Positions 1 to 8,551 of a DNA stretch of 64,000 nt are shown here, piece by piece (the first letter of the stretch is position 1; each line of letters starts with the position of its first letter). The stretch lies in assembly GCF_000764185.1 (NCBI RefSeq), contig NZ_JQEC01000075.1:62001-126000 (forward strand), in the 5' to 3' direction. Made by a program: the position numbers and the translations under genes. The notes beneath the pieces were generated by a model. That model worked only from the letters and a program-made list of their open reading frames with translations, had not been told where the DNA came from and searched no databases. Source of the stretch: Colwellia psychrerythraea (lineage in GTDB: Bacteria; Pseudomonadota; Gammaproteobacteria; Enterobacterales; Alteromonadaceae).

Positions 1-111
1 CATATGGTGAATAATCCCCCTCATGATTGGCGTTAATTAAGGTTTAGCCTACACTGACTGTAGTATGTTAAATATACATACTGGGTTTCACTACTTCAAA
101 GGAATGATAAA

Positions 112-297
112 ATGGAATTTAATACCCCTCAAGCGATCCGAAAAATAAAATTATCTCCACAAAGCACAATTTTAATTAATGGTAAAAATCAATGCAAACT
201 ACAAGCAATGTCATTTGCCCTTAAATACCATAAAGTGGACGTAACTGAGACGTTCGGTGAGTTAACGGTCAAGGGTGTAGTGCCTGTCGGTGGGTAA
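112..297 (+). CDS. small protein of unknown function (61 aa)
   Basis: I do not recognise this family. The ATG is preceded by AAGGA nine bases upstream, and the frame is closed 33 bases before a strong terminator hairpin, so it looks like a complete single-gene unit. The product is basic, has no signal peptide or membrane segment, and ends in a Val/Gly-rich tail (GVVPVGG). The end of an upstream gene, if any, lies outside the window. It could be a small cytoplasmic nucleic-acid-binding or stress protein, but nothing in the sequence settles that. Confidence 0.55.
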   Translation: MEFNTPQAIRKIKLSPQSTILINGKNQCKLQAMSFALKYHKVDVTETFGELTVKGVVPVGG

Positions 298-330
298 AGT
301 TATAACTTTTACTTTACTATCAATAATATC

Positions 331-378
331 ATCCGCTCTATTAAGGTCATTCATTAATCTTAATAGAGCGGATTTTTT
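331..378 (+). terminator. rho-independent terminator after the 61-aa gene
   Basis: A 15-base stem (ATCCGCTCTATTAAG paired with its exact complement) closes a 13-base loop and is followed by a T-run. It fits termination of the small plus-strand gene. Confidence 0.85.
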
Positions 379-495
379 ATAGTAGACCGAATGATAACCG
401 CCGAAAAAAGTTACCTAGTCAGAGAATATACTAAGGATATTAAACACATTACTTGAATGGAAAAGGGATAGTGAAAGTTAGGCAATTAAAGATAG

Positions 496-1503
496 TTATA
501 ACTCATTAAAATAAAAAACAATACTGCCGCCATTAAGGTTACTACCATGATGGATATTAATGCCTATGCCAACATTTTCCGCTAAGTCAGTGAATTTACG
601 GGTGTCGAGTAATATACCAATGCCTAACTCATAAAAGTGATCTGTTCCTAAGCTATTAACCATGTCGCCACCAATGTCCGAGCGTTGAAATTTTACATAT
701 AAAGATTCGGCATGAAACTTTGATTGGTTGAGGTTGTAATGCAATTTTAAGGCATTGTTAAACCGCCAACCATGAGGATTAGCGTCTTGGCTCGACTCAA
801 CACCATTAAAGGTTACGCCATTAAATACATTTAAATCACTTATATACTGCCACTTTCCCCAATCTTTGGGGTGGCTATAAGTTAACTTAACATTAGGCTC
901 AATAATAAAAGCATTGGCTGATAAGTTTAAAAATACGCCATCAAATATATCTTGATACTGTTGTGACTCTTCGCTGTTATAGTTAAAGCTATTCTCATGG
1001 TGCATTAGATACGAACCAATTCTTAACCTAAAATCCCAATTATCATTAAGTTGACTATGTTTGCTATAAGCAAAATAAGCGGAATAAATCTCATCTTTAT
1101 TGTCATCAGTTATCGACGATTGTGATAGCAAGTCTGTTTTAGTTTTCTGTTTAAGGTAAGATATTGATGTAGTTAACTCATCTTTATAAAAGAATGTAGA
1201 CTGCTTTTTTTTAGGTTTGCTTTCTGACAACACCCAAGTATACGGAATACTGTAAGCGGTTAATTCATTCCTCAGTTTTATAGAGTCGCTTTCAGTAAAA
1301 TCCTGCTCGTGTGATTTTAATAACTTGTCGGGGTCAAAGTTACCCACACCTAAGGTTATTGTTTCTGAATCGGTGAGCACTACCGCTGTAGAGAATAGTT
1401 CTTCGAAGTAAACTTTGTTTTTAGCTAAAGCATGATGACTTAATAATGATAACACCATGCAAGCAAGTAATCTTAGCTGATATTTTCTTGTAATTAACTT
1501 CAA
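496..1503 (-). CDS. outer-membrane beta-barrel protein, probably solitary autotransporter-barrel family
   Basis: The 335-residue product starts with a clear Sec signal peptide (positive MKLITRKYQLR, hydrophobic core, cleavage after HHALA near residue 27). The rest is rich in alternating polar/hydrophobic strands with aromatic girdle residues (for example WDFRLRIGSYL, WRFNNALKLHYNL). The C-terminus has the look of a final outer-membrane strand (GSIVFYFNEL), although the last residue is Leu rather than the usual Phe. Length and layout fit the solitary outer-membrane autotransporter-barrel proteins of Vibrio and Alteromonadales, which lack a passenger. That family call is from memory and only moderately sure; the barrel call is firmer. 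It stands alone, divergent from the UspE-like gene. A short loop rich in Lys (KPKKKQ) lies near residue 97. Confidence 0.6.
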   Translation of the reverse strand: MKLITRKYQLRLLACMVLSLLSHHALAKNKVYFEELFSTAVVLTDSETITLGVGNFDPDKLLKSHEQDFTESDSIKLRNELTAYSIPYTWVLSESKPKKKQSTFFYKDELTTSISYLKQKTKTDLLSQSSITDDNKDEIYSAYFAYSKHSQLNDNWDFRLRIGSYLMHHENSFNYNSEESQQYQDIFDGVFLNLSANAFIIEPNVKLTYSHPKDWGKWQYISDLNVFNGVTFNGVESSQDANPHGWRFNNALKLHYNLNQSKFHAESLYVKFQRSDIGGDMVNSLGTDHFYELGIGILLDTRKFTDLAENVGIGINIHHGSNLNGGSIVFYFNEL

Positions 1504-1803
1504 ATTAGTTGTTTGATTGGCTTACTTTATAATAAGTTTAGTATAAATAATAACAAAGCTAGACACCATGAAAACACTGACGATTATCACTCCATTTCGC
1601 TTTTTGATGTTTAGATGTGCGACTTTCGATTTTGAATGCTTTAAGTAGAAGCGTTTTTCTGAAAACTTCTGATAAATACGTTGCTAAAAGTCATTCATTC
1701 TACTAATTTTTAAGTAAGGGGAGTAACAAAGGTTATGTTCTAAGTGAAGAGGGAATTTATTGAAGCAGATGTGGTTTATAGGCTTGATACTTAGGAGTAA
1801 ATT
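1504..1803. other. divergent intergenic region
   Basis: About 300 AT-rich bases lie between the minus-strand barrel gene and the plus-strand stress gene. They must carry both promoters. I see the AGGAG ribosome site just before the ATG at 1804, but no convincing operator or RNA. Confidence 0.5.
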
Positions 1804-2721
1804 ATGAAGTTTATTAAAAGTATTTTGGTGGTAATGGATGATAATAGTGACCGCCAAACGGCATTAATACAAGCCATTAATATAGCGGAAAAAACCTCTG
1901 CCACGATTGAGCTTTTTCTTGTTGTATATAAAAATGAGTTTGTTAGTCATTGGAACTTTAATCAAGAGCAGTTAGATGCTTTACAAAAGGAATATATAGC
2001 CTCTAAACTTCGCTGGTTAGAAACCTATTTACCTGAAGTGAAAGCCCTTGATATTGTGGTACATTTTGATGTCGTATGGCATGCCGATGTAAGCTGTGCA
2101 GTACTGACCAAAGCAGCAAAAGTCAACGCGTCTATGGTGGTTAAATCAACCCAGAAAAGCTCGATGATTAATAAAATGTTTTTTACTCCTTGCGATTGGC
2201 AATTACTTGAACATTGCCCTGTGCCTTTGTTACTTACTAAAAACAGAGATGACGACTCATACCATAAAGTTATGACAGCCGTAGACCCTGAAAAAACACA
2301 TAATAAAGTCGAAAAATTAGATGTTAATATTTTACAAGCAGGCTTGGTCATGGCTGAGTTATTTGATGCGCAAGTTCATGTGTGCCATTGTTATCAACCG
2401 ATCGGGATAGAATTATGGCAAGGCATGAGCTCAGTGGGCATGGACCATAGTTTGATCAATGGCGACTTTCATGAGTACAGTGATGCTATTAAGGCTCATC
2501 ACCAAGCAGCTTTTAGTGAGTTACTGAGCAACTATACATTTGATGAACAATTGACTCACCTGATTGCGGGGTCTGCCGAGTATGAAATACCAGAGTTAGT
2601 GAAAAGTCAGCAAGTTGACTTATTAGTTATGGGCATGGCGAATAACGGTAAATTTATTGGTAATACCGTAGAAAAAGTACTCGACAATATTGACTGTGAT
2701 ATTTTATCGTTGAAATGTTAA
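1804..2721 (+). CDS. tandem universal stress protein, UspE-like
   Basis: Two Usp domains lie in one chain (roughly residues 1-145 and 155-305), the arrangement of E. coli UspE. Both halves open with a beta strand (SILVVMDD; KVMTAVDP) and end near the Usp core strand (CPVPLLLTK; CDILSLKC). The second half carries VDLLVMGMANNGKFIGNTVE, which resembles the G-x2-G-x9-G-S/T ATP-binding loop with changes, so nucleotide binding is uncertain. The start is fixed by AGGAG upstream of the ATG. It is cytoplasmic, monocistronic and closed by its own terminator. Usp proteins act in starvation and respiratory stress; the exact role here is inferred. Confidence 0.85.
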   Translation: MKFIKSILVVMDDNSDRQTALIQAINIAEKTSATIELFLVVYKNEFVSHWNFNQEQLDALQKEYIASKLRWLETYLPEVKALDIVVHFDVVWHADVSCAVLTKAAKVNASMVVKSTQKSSMINKMFFTPCDWQLLEHCPVPLLLTKNRDDDSYHKVMTAVDPEKTHNKVEKLDVNILQAGLVMAELFDAQVHVCHCYQPIGIELWQGMSSVGMDHSLINGDFHEYSDAIKAHHQAAFSELLSNYTFDEQLTHLIAGSAEYEIPELVKSQQVDLLVMGMANNGKFIGNTVEKVLDNIDCDILSLKC

Positions 2722-2754
2722 AATACTTAAGTCAGATAGGTTGATTTACTCACT

Positions 2755-2780
2755 AGCATTAAGTCGGTAATGCTTTTTTT
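2755..2780 (+). terminator. terminator after the UspE-like gene
   Basis: AGCATTA and TAATGCT form a 7-bp stem with a 6-base loop, directly followed by a T-run. Confidence 0.8.
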
Positions 2781-3067
2781 AAACGCCATTAAAAATAAAT
2801 GTTTACTTTTTCAACAAAGACTAGTATATTTCCCTACGTTAATTATCTTTTCACAGCTAGTTAACGTTAATCCCCAGTGATTTTTTCGTGTTTTGTCTTT
2901 CCCTTTCACAGTCAGCCAATACCTTAATAAAAAGTTATTAAATTAAAGCTTTTTGCTGCATGAAATCTCGAGTTGTTCTCGATTGGTTCATCGTATTATT
3001 ATCATTATGTGTATGCAGTTATCGGCTTTTTAATATTGCGTTTTTACGCAATTAAAGGAGTTATATT
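2781..3067. other. long leader region of the 55-aa gene
   Basis: No reading frame of note lies here. The stretch just before the small gene contains GCG-TTTTT-ACGC, a small hairpin-capable sequence, then AAAGGAG. A long 5' leader before a very short gene can signal post-transcriptional control, but no known riboswitch is recognisable. Confidence 0.3.
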
Positions 3068-3235
3068 ATGTCTTATACTTATCAAGGTAAGATTTACGCT
3101 ATTGAAGCACCAGTAAAGTCTATTTCAATCAACAAATTAAATGTTGTTGTTAAAGACCAAGCAGGTTCACAATTGTTTAAATTTACCCAATTGAATGAGT
3201 CTAAAGAATTTCTAGCTATGTTATACCAAGCGTAA
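3068..3235 (+). CDS. small protein of unknown function (55 aa)
   Basis: The frame runs from ATG to TAA with a textbook AAAGGAG ribosome site seven bases upstream. The product begins MSYTYQGKIYAIEAPVKSIS and ends EFLAMLYQA. It alternates beta-prone stretches (SISINKLNVVVKD) with a short C-terminal helix and has no signal peptide or membrane segment. I do not recognise the family. A terminator follows about 40 bases later, so it is probably a single-gene transcript. The strong ribosome site and clean ends argue that it is expressed. Confidence 0.6.
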   Translation: MSYTYQGKIYAIEAPVKSISINKLNVVVKDQAGSQLFKFTQLNESKEFLAMLYQA

Positions 3236-3274
3236 CAAGCAGAAATATTAACCGTTTATTTACTAACGGTTAAG

Positions 3275-3320
3275 CCAAAAAAACCAGAATTACCTCATTA
3301 TAAGGTATTCTGGTTTTTTG
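3275..3320. terminator. bidirectional terminator between convergent small genes
   Basis: AAAACCAGAAT and ATTCTGGTTTT pair across a loop that also contains TACC/GGTA. An A-run lies on one side and a T-run on the other, serving the plus-strand 55-aa gene and the minus-strand 56-aa gene. Confidence 0.8.
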
Positions 3321-3356
3321 CTTTTTACGCTATCTAAACCTTTTATACAAGACGAG

Positions 3357-3527
3357 TTATTCAACCTTATTGACCGTTACCTCTAAATATTTACTATTCC
3401 CCGCATACCACTTTTGTACATAAATAGAGCCTAGAATTGGCGGCATGCCGTCTTTGGGGACTTCTTTATAGCGGACACTATTCTTGTTTTGCTTTTCCAG
3501 TTCAAACTTAATCTTAGTTTCAGACAT
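3357..3527 (-). CDS. conserved small protein (56 aa), function unknown
   Basis: The minus-strand frame runs from ATG (3527) to TAA (3357). The product begins MSETKIKFELEKQNKNSVRY and contains GSIYVQKWYAG and LEVTVNKVE. This layout (charged start, RY-x-EV, G-x-L/I-Y-V-x-K, terminal V-T-V) resembles a widespread gammaproteobacterial family of about 60-residue proteins without a known role; that is a memory-based match. The ribosome site is weak. It shares its downstream terminator with the convergent 55-aa gene. Confidence 0.6.
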   Translation of the reverse strand: MSETKIKFELEKQNKNSVRYKEVPKDGMPPILGSIYVQKWYAGNSKYLEVTVNKVE

Positions 3528-3918
3528 CTTGATTGCTTTGCTGATGTAAAGTGCATTTATTGTAATGCAATTAAAAAAACTGTCGAGTGTTTCTAGTAAA
3601 CCTACCTCAGTAAGTTTGGTTCAACACCTTCACTTCTAAAGCGGTAAAATTTTAACCTATACTGATTAAGTACTTGCTACTTATCAGTTATTTTTAAATT
3701 TATAGAAAAGTGTAACTTAACGTAAATTTTATGTGTTTAATTGTTTTTATGCTCTTAAAGTTATTTAGTTTTTCATTGTTTACTTTCCATGCCTCAAAAC
3801 TCAACTATAGGCGTCCAATACCTGAGTTAATCTCAGATTTAAGTGAATATAAATTCACCATTGGTACTAGAAATATTTATAAAAAATATATTACAACAAG
3901 TTAGAGGGATTTCAGCTC
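3528..3918. other. upstream region of the tricarboxylate porin/tct genes
   Basis: Some 390 AT-rich bases lie between a minus-strand small gene and the porin. They hold the candidate operator at 3817-3840 and a GAGGGA ribosome site before 3919. No other gene is visible. Confidence 0.5.
3817..3840. promoter_or_regulatory. candidate operator: imperfect inverted repeat upstream of the porin
   Basis: CTGAG-TTAAT-CTCAG is a perfect 5-bp inverted repeat, extended imperfectly to AATACCTGAG/CTCAGATTT. It lies about 80 bases before the porin ATG. It could bind the CitB-type regulator encoded downstream; this is inference from position only. Confidence 0.3.
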
Positions 3919-5256
3919 ATGAGAGAAAAACATCAAAAAACTATAGAAAACTTCACGTCAAAATACCGAATGGGCGGCGTTAGTTTAGCGTTAGCATTAG
4001 CCCTAACATTGCCAGTGGCTGCTCAGGCCAATGAATCAGAAGAAGTAAAAAAACTACAACAACAAGTTGATGAATTAACCAAAGCTGTTGAAAAAATAAA
4101 AAAAACGCCCAAAGTTAAAACGAAAGGCGGTGGTGTTAAGATTAAAAGCAATGATGGTGACAAATCTTTTAAAATAGGAGGTCGATTCCAGCTGGACTAT
4201 AACCGTTTTGATGGCGCCTATAATGCGGATAATGATGGTGCAACGGGTTCAGACCTTTTCCCGCGTCGTGTTCGAACTTATGTTCAAGGAAAGGCTGATA
4301 ATTGGGATTACAAATTATTACTCGATTTTTCTGAAAACAAAGGTGAAATTACTTTAGCTCGCTTACGTTATAAAGGGTTTGAAAATGGTCCTACTATTAA
4401 AGTGGGTAAGATTCGCGAAGATATCAGTTTAGAAGCATTAACGAGTAGTAAACATATTACTGCTATCTCTCGACCTATGTTGTCTAACGTCATGTCACCT
4501 TATTTTAAATACGGTGCTTCAGCCTATCAATACTTTAAAAACACAGGTCTTCGTTATGCTGTTGGCGCATACAAGGGTGGTAGCTTTGGTACTAATGGTC
4601 AGGATGAAAATGGTGATCTTAATCTTTCAGTAACGGGTCGTTTAACTTGGTCTCCGATTCATAATAAAGGTGAAACGGTACATTTTGGCGCTTGGGGTTC
4701 ACAACGTGACATGGGCGGCGATAAGCTGAGTGCCAAGTTTGCTCGCGGTGAAGTGCGTAATACCAATGTTCGTTTGGTTAACTATGCTGCTGGTGGCGAT
4801 ACTTTTGCTGTTGATAATATGACTCAGTTTGGCTTAGAGTTTGCCGGAGTCTATGGACCTATGTCTATTCAAGCTGAATATGCTGTACGTGATGTAGATG
4901 CTGTTGATAGTATGAATGATAGTAGCTTCGATGGTTATTATGTGACCGCTAGTTATTTCTTAACGGGCGAGAGTAGGGTTTATAAAAAACGTGGTGTATT
5001 TAATTCACCAACGCCTATTTCAGATAATGGCGCTTGGGAAGTCTATGCCCGAATGAGCCAATTCGATGCTACAGCAAATAATCAAGGTACCAAGGCCGAT
5101 GTCATCACCTTAGGTGCGACTTATTACCTTAATAAAAAGATTAAGATAATGGCCAATTACTTAATTTCAGAAGTGGGTGGTCCAGGCGCTGATGATTTAG
5201 TTGGCGAGCACACTGACGGTAAAGCCTTTACCGCAAGACTGCAATATCTGTTCTAG
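3919..5256 (+). CDS. OprP/OprO-type outer-membrane porin of the tricarboxylate locus
   Basis: The 445-residue product has an unusually long charged N-terminus before its hydrophobic signal core (LALALALTLPVAAQA, cleavage near residue 38). Next come a coiled coil (residues about 40-62, KKLQQQVDELTKAVEKIKK), a Lys/Gly-rich linker and the barrel opening IGGRFQLDYNRFDG, typical of the phosphate-selective porin O/P family. The C-terminus FTARLQYLF ends in Phe as outer-membrane proteins do. The family is best known for anion-selective channels. Directly followed by tctC, it most likely lets citrate-like tricarboxylates through the outer membrane. The ribosome site GAGGGA supports the start. A hairpin before tctC may let the porin be made in excess. 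Confidence 0.85.
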   Translation: MREKHQKTIENFTSKYRMGGVSLALALALTLPVAAQANESEEVKKLQQQVDELTKAVEKIKKTPKVKTKGGGVKIKSNDGDKSFKIGGRFQLDYNRFDGAYNADNDGATGSDLFPRRVRTYVQGKADNWDYKLLLDFSENKGEITLARLRYKGFENGPTIKVGKIREDISLEALTSSKHITAISRPMLSNVMSPYFKYGASAYQYFKNTGLRYAVGAYKGGSFGTNGQDENGDLNLSVTGRLTWSPIHNKGETVHFGAWGSQRDMGGDKLSAKFARGEVRNTNVRLVNYAAGGDTFAVDNMTQFGLEFAGVYGPMSIQAEYAVRDVDAVDSMNDSSFDGYYVTASYFLTGESRVYKKRGVFNSPTPISDNGAWEVYARMSQFDATANNQGTKADVITLGATYYLNKKIKIMANYLISEVGGPGADDLVGEHTDGKAFTARLQYLF

Positions 5257-5269
5257 CTCTACCTCAATG

Positions 5270-5295
5270 CTTGGGCTGTTTATAGCTAGCCCAAG
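5270..5295 (+). promoter_or_regulatory. stem-loop between the porin and tctC
   Basis: CTTGGGCT and AGCCCAAG form a perfect 8-bp stem with a 10-base loop, with no T-run after it. It looks like an mRNA-stabilising or partial-termination hairpin rather than a full terminator, and would uncouple porin and tctC levels. Confidence 0.55.
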
Positions 5296-5328
5296 ATTAG
5301 CGTTTATCAAAAAATTTTAGGATTAATT

Positions 5329-6315
5329 ATGAATATTAAACAATTTACCTTAGCCTCTATGGCTATTGGTCTTCTTTCGCTTGTCTCTACTTCATCAATG
5401 GCAAGCGATACGGTAGATACATCAGAGATACATTTCCTTATTCCAGGTGGCCCTGGTGGCGGTTGGGATGGTACAGCACGTGGCACCGGTGAAGCTTTGA
5501 TGAAATCAGGGAAAATCAAAAATGCTTCTTTTCAAAATATGTCAGGTGGCGGCGGCGGGAAAGCCATTGCTTATATGATTGAAACTGCGGCAAAGCAAAA
5601 AAACACGCTAATGGTGAATTCAACACCCATAGTAGTTCGTTCGTTAACCGGTGTTTTCCCACAATCATTTCGTGATTTAAAACCTGTTGCTGGCACCATT
5701 GCTGATTTTGGCGCTTTTGTCGTTCGTAAAGACTCTAAGTACCATGATTGGCGTGATGTCTTAGCTGACTTTAAACTTAATCCACGCAAAGTGAAATTCT
5801 CTGGTGGCTCATCACGCGGTAGTTTAGATCACCTTGTTGCAGCAATGGCAATCAAAGCAGGACGCGCTAAATTTAGAAGGGTTGTTTATGTTGCTTATGA
5901 TGGTGGCGGTAAAGCAATGGCTGGTTTACTTTCAGGTGAAACCGCTATTTTATCTACCGGTGTTGGTGAAGCATTAACTATGGCACAAAGTGGCGATGTT
6001 CGTATTTTAGCTGTTACCTCAAAAGAGCGCTTAGACGTCCTTCCTGAAATACCAACTTTATCAGAAATGGGTTATGGCGTAGTTTTTGCCAACTGGCGTG
6101 GTTTCTTTGCTTCACCAGCAATGTCTGATGAAAAAGTTAAAGCCTATGCCAAATTATTAGGCGATGTGCAAGAAACGCCTGAGTGGACAAAAATTAAAGA
6201 CCGTAATGGTTGGGTAAACTTGTATAACCCTGACAGCGAGTTCTATCACTTTTTAGAAAACCAAGAAAAAGAGCTTGGTGTATTGATGCATGAATTAGGC
6301 TTTTTGAAAAAATAA
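5329..6315 (+). CDS. tctC: TctC-type tricarboxylate periplasmic binding protein
   Basis: This is the substrate-binding component of a tripartite tricarboxylate transporter (TctC/Bug family). A Sec signal peptide ends after SSMA near residue 25. The mature N-terminus has the family's Gly-rich ligand loop (FLIPGGPGGGWDGTARG) and, later, GGSSRGSLDHL, the region that contacts carboxylates in Bug proteins. Length (328 aa) is normal. The start is set by AGGATTAATT before the ATG. It lies 72 bases after the porin and 89 before tctB, so the order is porin-C-B-A. The actual ligand could be citrate, another tricarboxylate or a related acid; sequence alone cannot tell. Confidence 0.9.
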   Translation: MNIKQFTLASMAIGLLSLVSTSSMASDTVDTSEIHFLIPGGPGGGWDGTARGTGEALMKSGKIKNASFQNMSGGGGGKAIAYMIETAAKQKNTLMVNSTPIVVRSLTGVFPQSFRDLKPVAGTIADFGAFVVRKDSKYHDWRDVLADFKLNPRKVKFSGGSSRGSLDHLVAAMAIKAGRAKFRRVVYVAYDGGGKAMAGLLSGETAILSTGVGEALTMAQSGDVRILAVTSKERLDVLPEIPTLSEMGYGVVFANWRGFFASPAMSDEKVKAYAKLLGDVQETPEWTKIKDRNGWVNLYNPDSEFYHFLENQEKELGVLMHELGFLKK

Positions 6316-6404
6316 CGTTTCTTGAAATAAAGTTTTAGTTGTAATGCTGCATTGTCTTGTTTGCTAAGTTTTAATAACAATGGCCGTGCAGTTTGAGGTG
6401 AGTT

Positions 6405-6887
6405 ATGAAAATCAGTAAAAATGTCATTGGCGCATTAATATTTTTTATTTTTAGTGTTTGTTATGGTTACTACGCCGGACAAATTCCTTTATACCCTGGC
6501 GAAGAATACGATGTCTTCACATCACAATCCATGCCTAAACTTTATGCCCTTTTAGGCATTATCGTCTCAAGTTTAGCTATTGTTATGTCAGTTATTAACG
6601 ATATTCGCAGTACTAATAATTCAGCTGCTGATGCGAGTAGTTTTGATAAGGAAAGCTGGATAAAGGTGGCGAGTCTTATTGCGTTAATGATTTATTACGG
6701 TGCTACTTTAGAGCAATTTGGCTTTATTTTATCGACCATTTCTTTTCTAGTTTTTGGCTTCCTTATTCTCGGTGAGCGTAGCATTAAAAACTTATTTCTT
6801 GCCTCAGTTCCTGTTGTTATTGTCTTTTGGGCAATCATGACGCAGCTATTAGGTATTTACTTAACAACCGGCGACCTTTGGGGATAA
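6405..6887 (+). CDS. tctB: TctB small membrane subunit of the tricarboxylate transporter
   Basis: The 160-residue protein has four predicted membrane helices (about residues 8-25, 48-65, 88-120 as a pair, 130-152) and the usual polar loop with PLYPGEEYDVF after the first helix. It is the poorly conserved small permease of the tripartite transporter and is recognised by size, topology and position between tctC and tctA. GAGGTGAGTT provides its ribosome site. The tctA start follows four bases after its stop, indicating translational coupling. Confidence 0.88.
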   Translation: MKISKNVIGALIFFIFSVCYGYYAGQIPLYPGEEYDVFTSQSMPKLYALLGIIVSSLAIVMSVINDIRSTNNSAADASSFDKESWIKVASLIALMIYYGATLEQFGFILSTISFLVFGFLILGERSIKNLFLASVPVVIVFWAIMTQLLGIYLTTGDLWG

Positions 6888-6891
6888 TACT

Positions 6892-8418
6892 ATGTTAGAT
6901 GGTTTAATTATTGGTTTTCAAACCGCGATGTCGATGCAAAACATACTATTTGTTATCTTCGGCTGTTTTGTCGGTACTTTTATTGGCATGTTACCGGGTT
7001 TAGGTCCAATCACTGCGATAGCGTTGATGATCCCTATTACTTATGGGATCGATCCCTCATCTGGCATGATCTTAATGGCTGGGGTTTATTATGGTGCTAT
7101 TTTTGGTGGTTCAACCTCATCAATATTGATTAATGCTCCTGGTGTTGCTGGCACAGTAGCGACATCATTTGATGGTTACCCTATGGCATGTAAAGGGCAA
7201 GCAGGTAAAGCCTTGGCTATTGCGGCCTATGCTTCGTTTAGTGGCGGCACTATTGCAGCAGTATTTTTGCTAGTCGCAGCGCCTGCGCTGTCGAGTATTT
7301 CTCTTAGCTTCCAATCGCCTGATTATTTCGCCTTACTATTACTAGGCTTAACGGCAGTTGCTGCATTTTCCAGTAAAGGCAATTTTCTGAAGTCTATTAT
7401 GATGACTCTGTTTGGTTTGATGTTATCTACGGTAGGCACAGACCAAGCCTCAGGGATTGAACGCTTTACTTTTGGTCAAATTGATTTACTCGATGGTATT
7501 AGCTTCTTGTTAATTGCAATGTCTATGTTTGCCCTATCAGAAGCGCTTTTATCAATTGTTAATAATAAAGATGATGGCTCAGGTGTTACTCCCGCGACAG
7601 AAGTAGGTAGCTTGAAACTTACTAGAGCAGAAATAAAAGAAATGGCGCCTACAGTGGGTAGATCATCCATACTTGGTTTTTTTGTTGGTGTATTGCCTGG
7701 TGCGGGTGCGACCATAGCTTCTTTTCTTGCCTACGGTATGGAGCGTAATTTATCTTCAGCCAAAGAAAAGCTTAAATTTGGTAAAGGCAGTTTACGTGGC
7801 TTAGCTGCCCCTGAAACTGCTAATAATGCGGCTTGTAGTGGTTCATTTGTACCTTTACTTACTTTAGGTATTCCGGGCTCAGGTACCACTGCTGTTATGC
7901 TAGGTGCGTTAATGGCCTATGGTATTCAGCCAGGTCCGCGTTTGTTTATTGATAACCCTGAAGTGTTTTGGTCAGTTATTGTTTCTATGTATATCGGCAA
8001 CATAGTGTTATTGCTAATCAATTTACCCTTGATACCTTATATTGCTAAAGCACTGACGTTACCTAAGCAACTGCTAACGGTTTTAATTTTGTTCTTTTCA
8101 TTGATTGGCGTTTATTTAGTTTCCTTTAATAATTTTGATATCTATATGATGGCTGGCTTTGCGGTAATAGCTATTGGTTTGAGGTTACTTGATTTTAGTA
8201 TGTCTCCCTTGATCTTAGGATTTATTTTAGGTGGCATGTTAGAGCAAAACTTACGTCGGTCGCTAACGTTATATGATGGTTCAATTTCATTTTTGTGGGA
8301 TAGACCAATTACCTTAGGGATATTGACGGTAACCGTGCTGGTATTGTTAATGCCAATTATCTCTTCATTGAGAAAAGGCGATGACTCTGATGCTTCAAGC
8401 AAGGTTGCTGAAATTTAG
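6892..8418 (+). CDS. tctA: TctA large permease of the tricarboxylate transporter
   Basis: The 508-residue integral membrane protein has about 10-12 helices and the two Gly/Pro-rich TctA signatures. The first is GMLPGLGPITAIALMIP near residue 33 and the second GVLPGAGATIASFLAYGMER near residue 264. SSILINAPGVAGTVATSFDGYP and LTLGIPGSGTTAVMLGAL are further hallmark segments. It forms the transport path for the acid bound by TctC, driven by an ion gradient. The start four bases after tctB, with GGGGAT as ribosome site, shows one operon. The C-terminal tail is short, polar and cytoplasmic. Confidence 0.93.
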   Translation: MLDGLIIGFQTAMSMQNILFVIFGCFVGTFIGMLPGLGPITAIALMIPITYGIDPSSGMILMAGVYYGAIFGGSTSSILINAPGVAGTVATSFDGYPMACKGQAGKALAIAAYASFSGGTIAAVFLLVAAPALSSISLSFQSPDYFALLLLGLTAVAAFSSKGNFLKSIMMTLFGLMLSTVGTDQASGIERFTFGQIDLLDGISFLLIAMSMFALSEALLSIVNNKDDGSGVTPATEVGSLKLTRAEIKEMAPTVGRSSILGFFVGVLPGAGATIASFLAYGMERNLSSAKEKLKFGKGSLRGLAAPETANNAACSGSFVPLLTLGIPGSGTTAVMLGALMAYGIQPGPRLFIDNPEVFWSVIVSMYIGNIVLLLINLPLIPYIAKALTLPKQLLTVLILFFSLIGVYLVSFNNFDIYMMAGFAVIAIGLRLLDFSMSPLILGFILGGMLEQNLRRSLTLYDGSISFLWDRPITLGILTVTVLVLLMPIISSLRKGDDSDASSKVAEI

Positions 8419-8419
8419 T

Positions 8420-8551
8420 TTCTAAGTGTAGAGCTTGATACAATTGCACAAGCTAGGTAATACCATGTTGCTTAGCTTGTCAGTATTAACTAAATTTAAA
8501 GTAACTTCGATGTATTACCGATGAATTTTCTTATCTGCCGATTTAAAAGAA
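8420..8551. promoter_or_regulatory. spacer with stem-loop between tctA and the sensor kinase
   Basis: AGCTTG and CAAGCT form a 6-bp stem around an 11-base loop soon after the tctA stop. A further copy, TTAGCTTGTC, lies 30 bases on. There is no T-run, so readthrough into the regulator genes remains possible. Confidence 0.35.
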
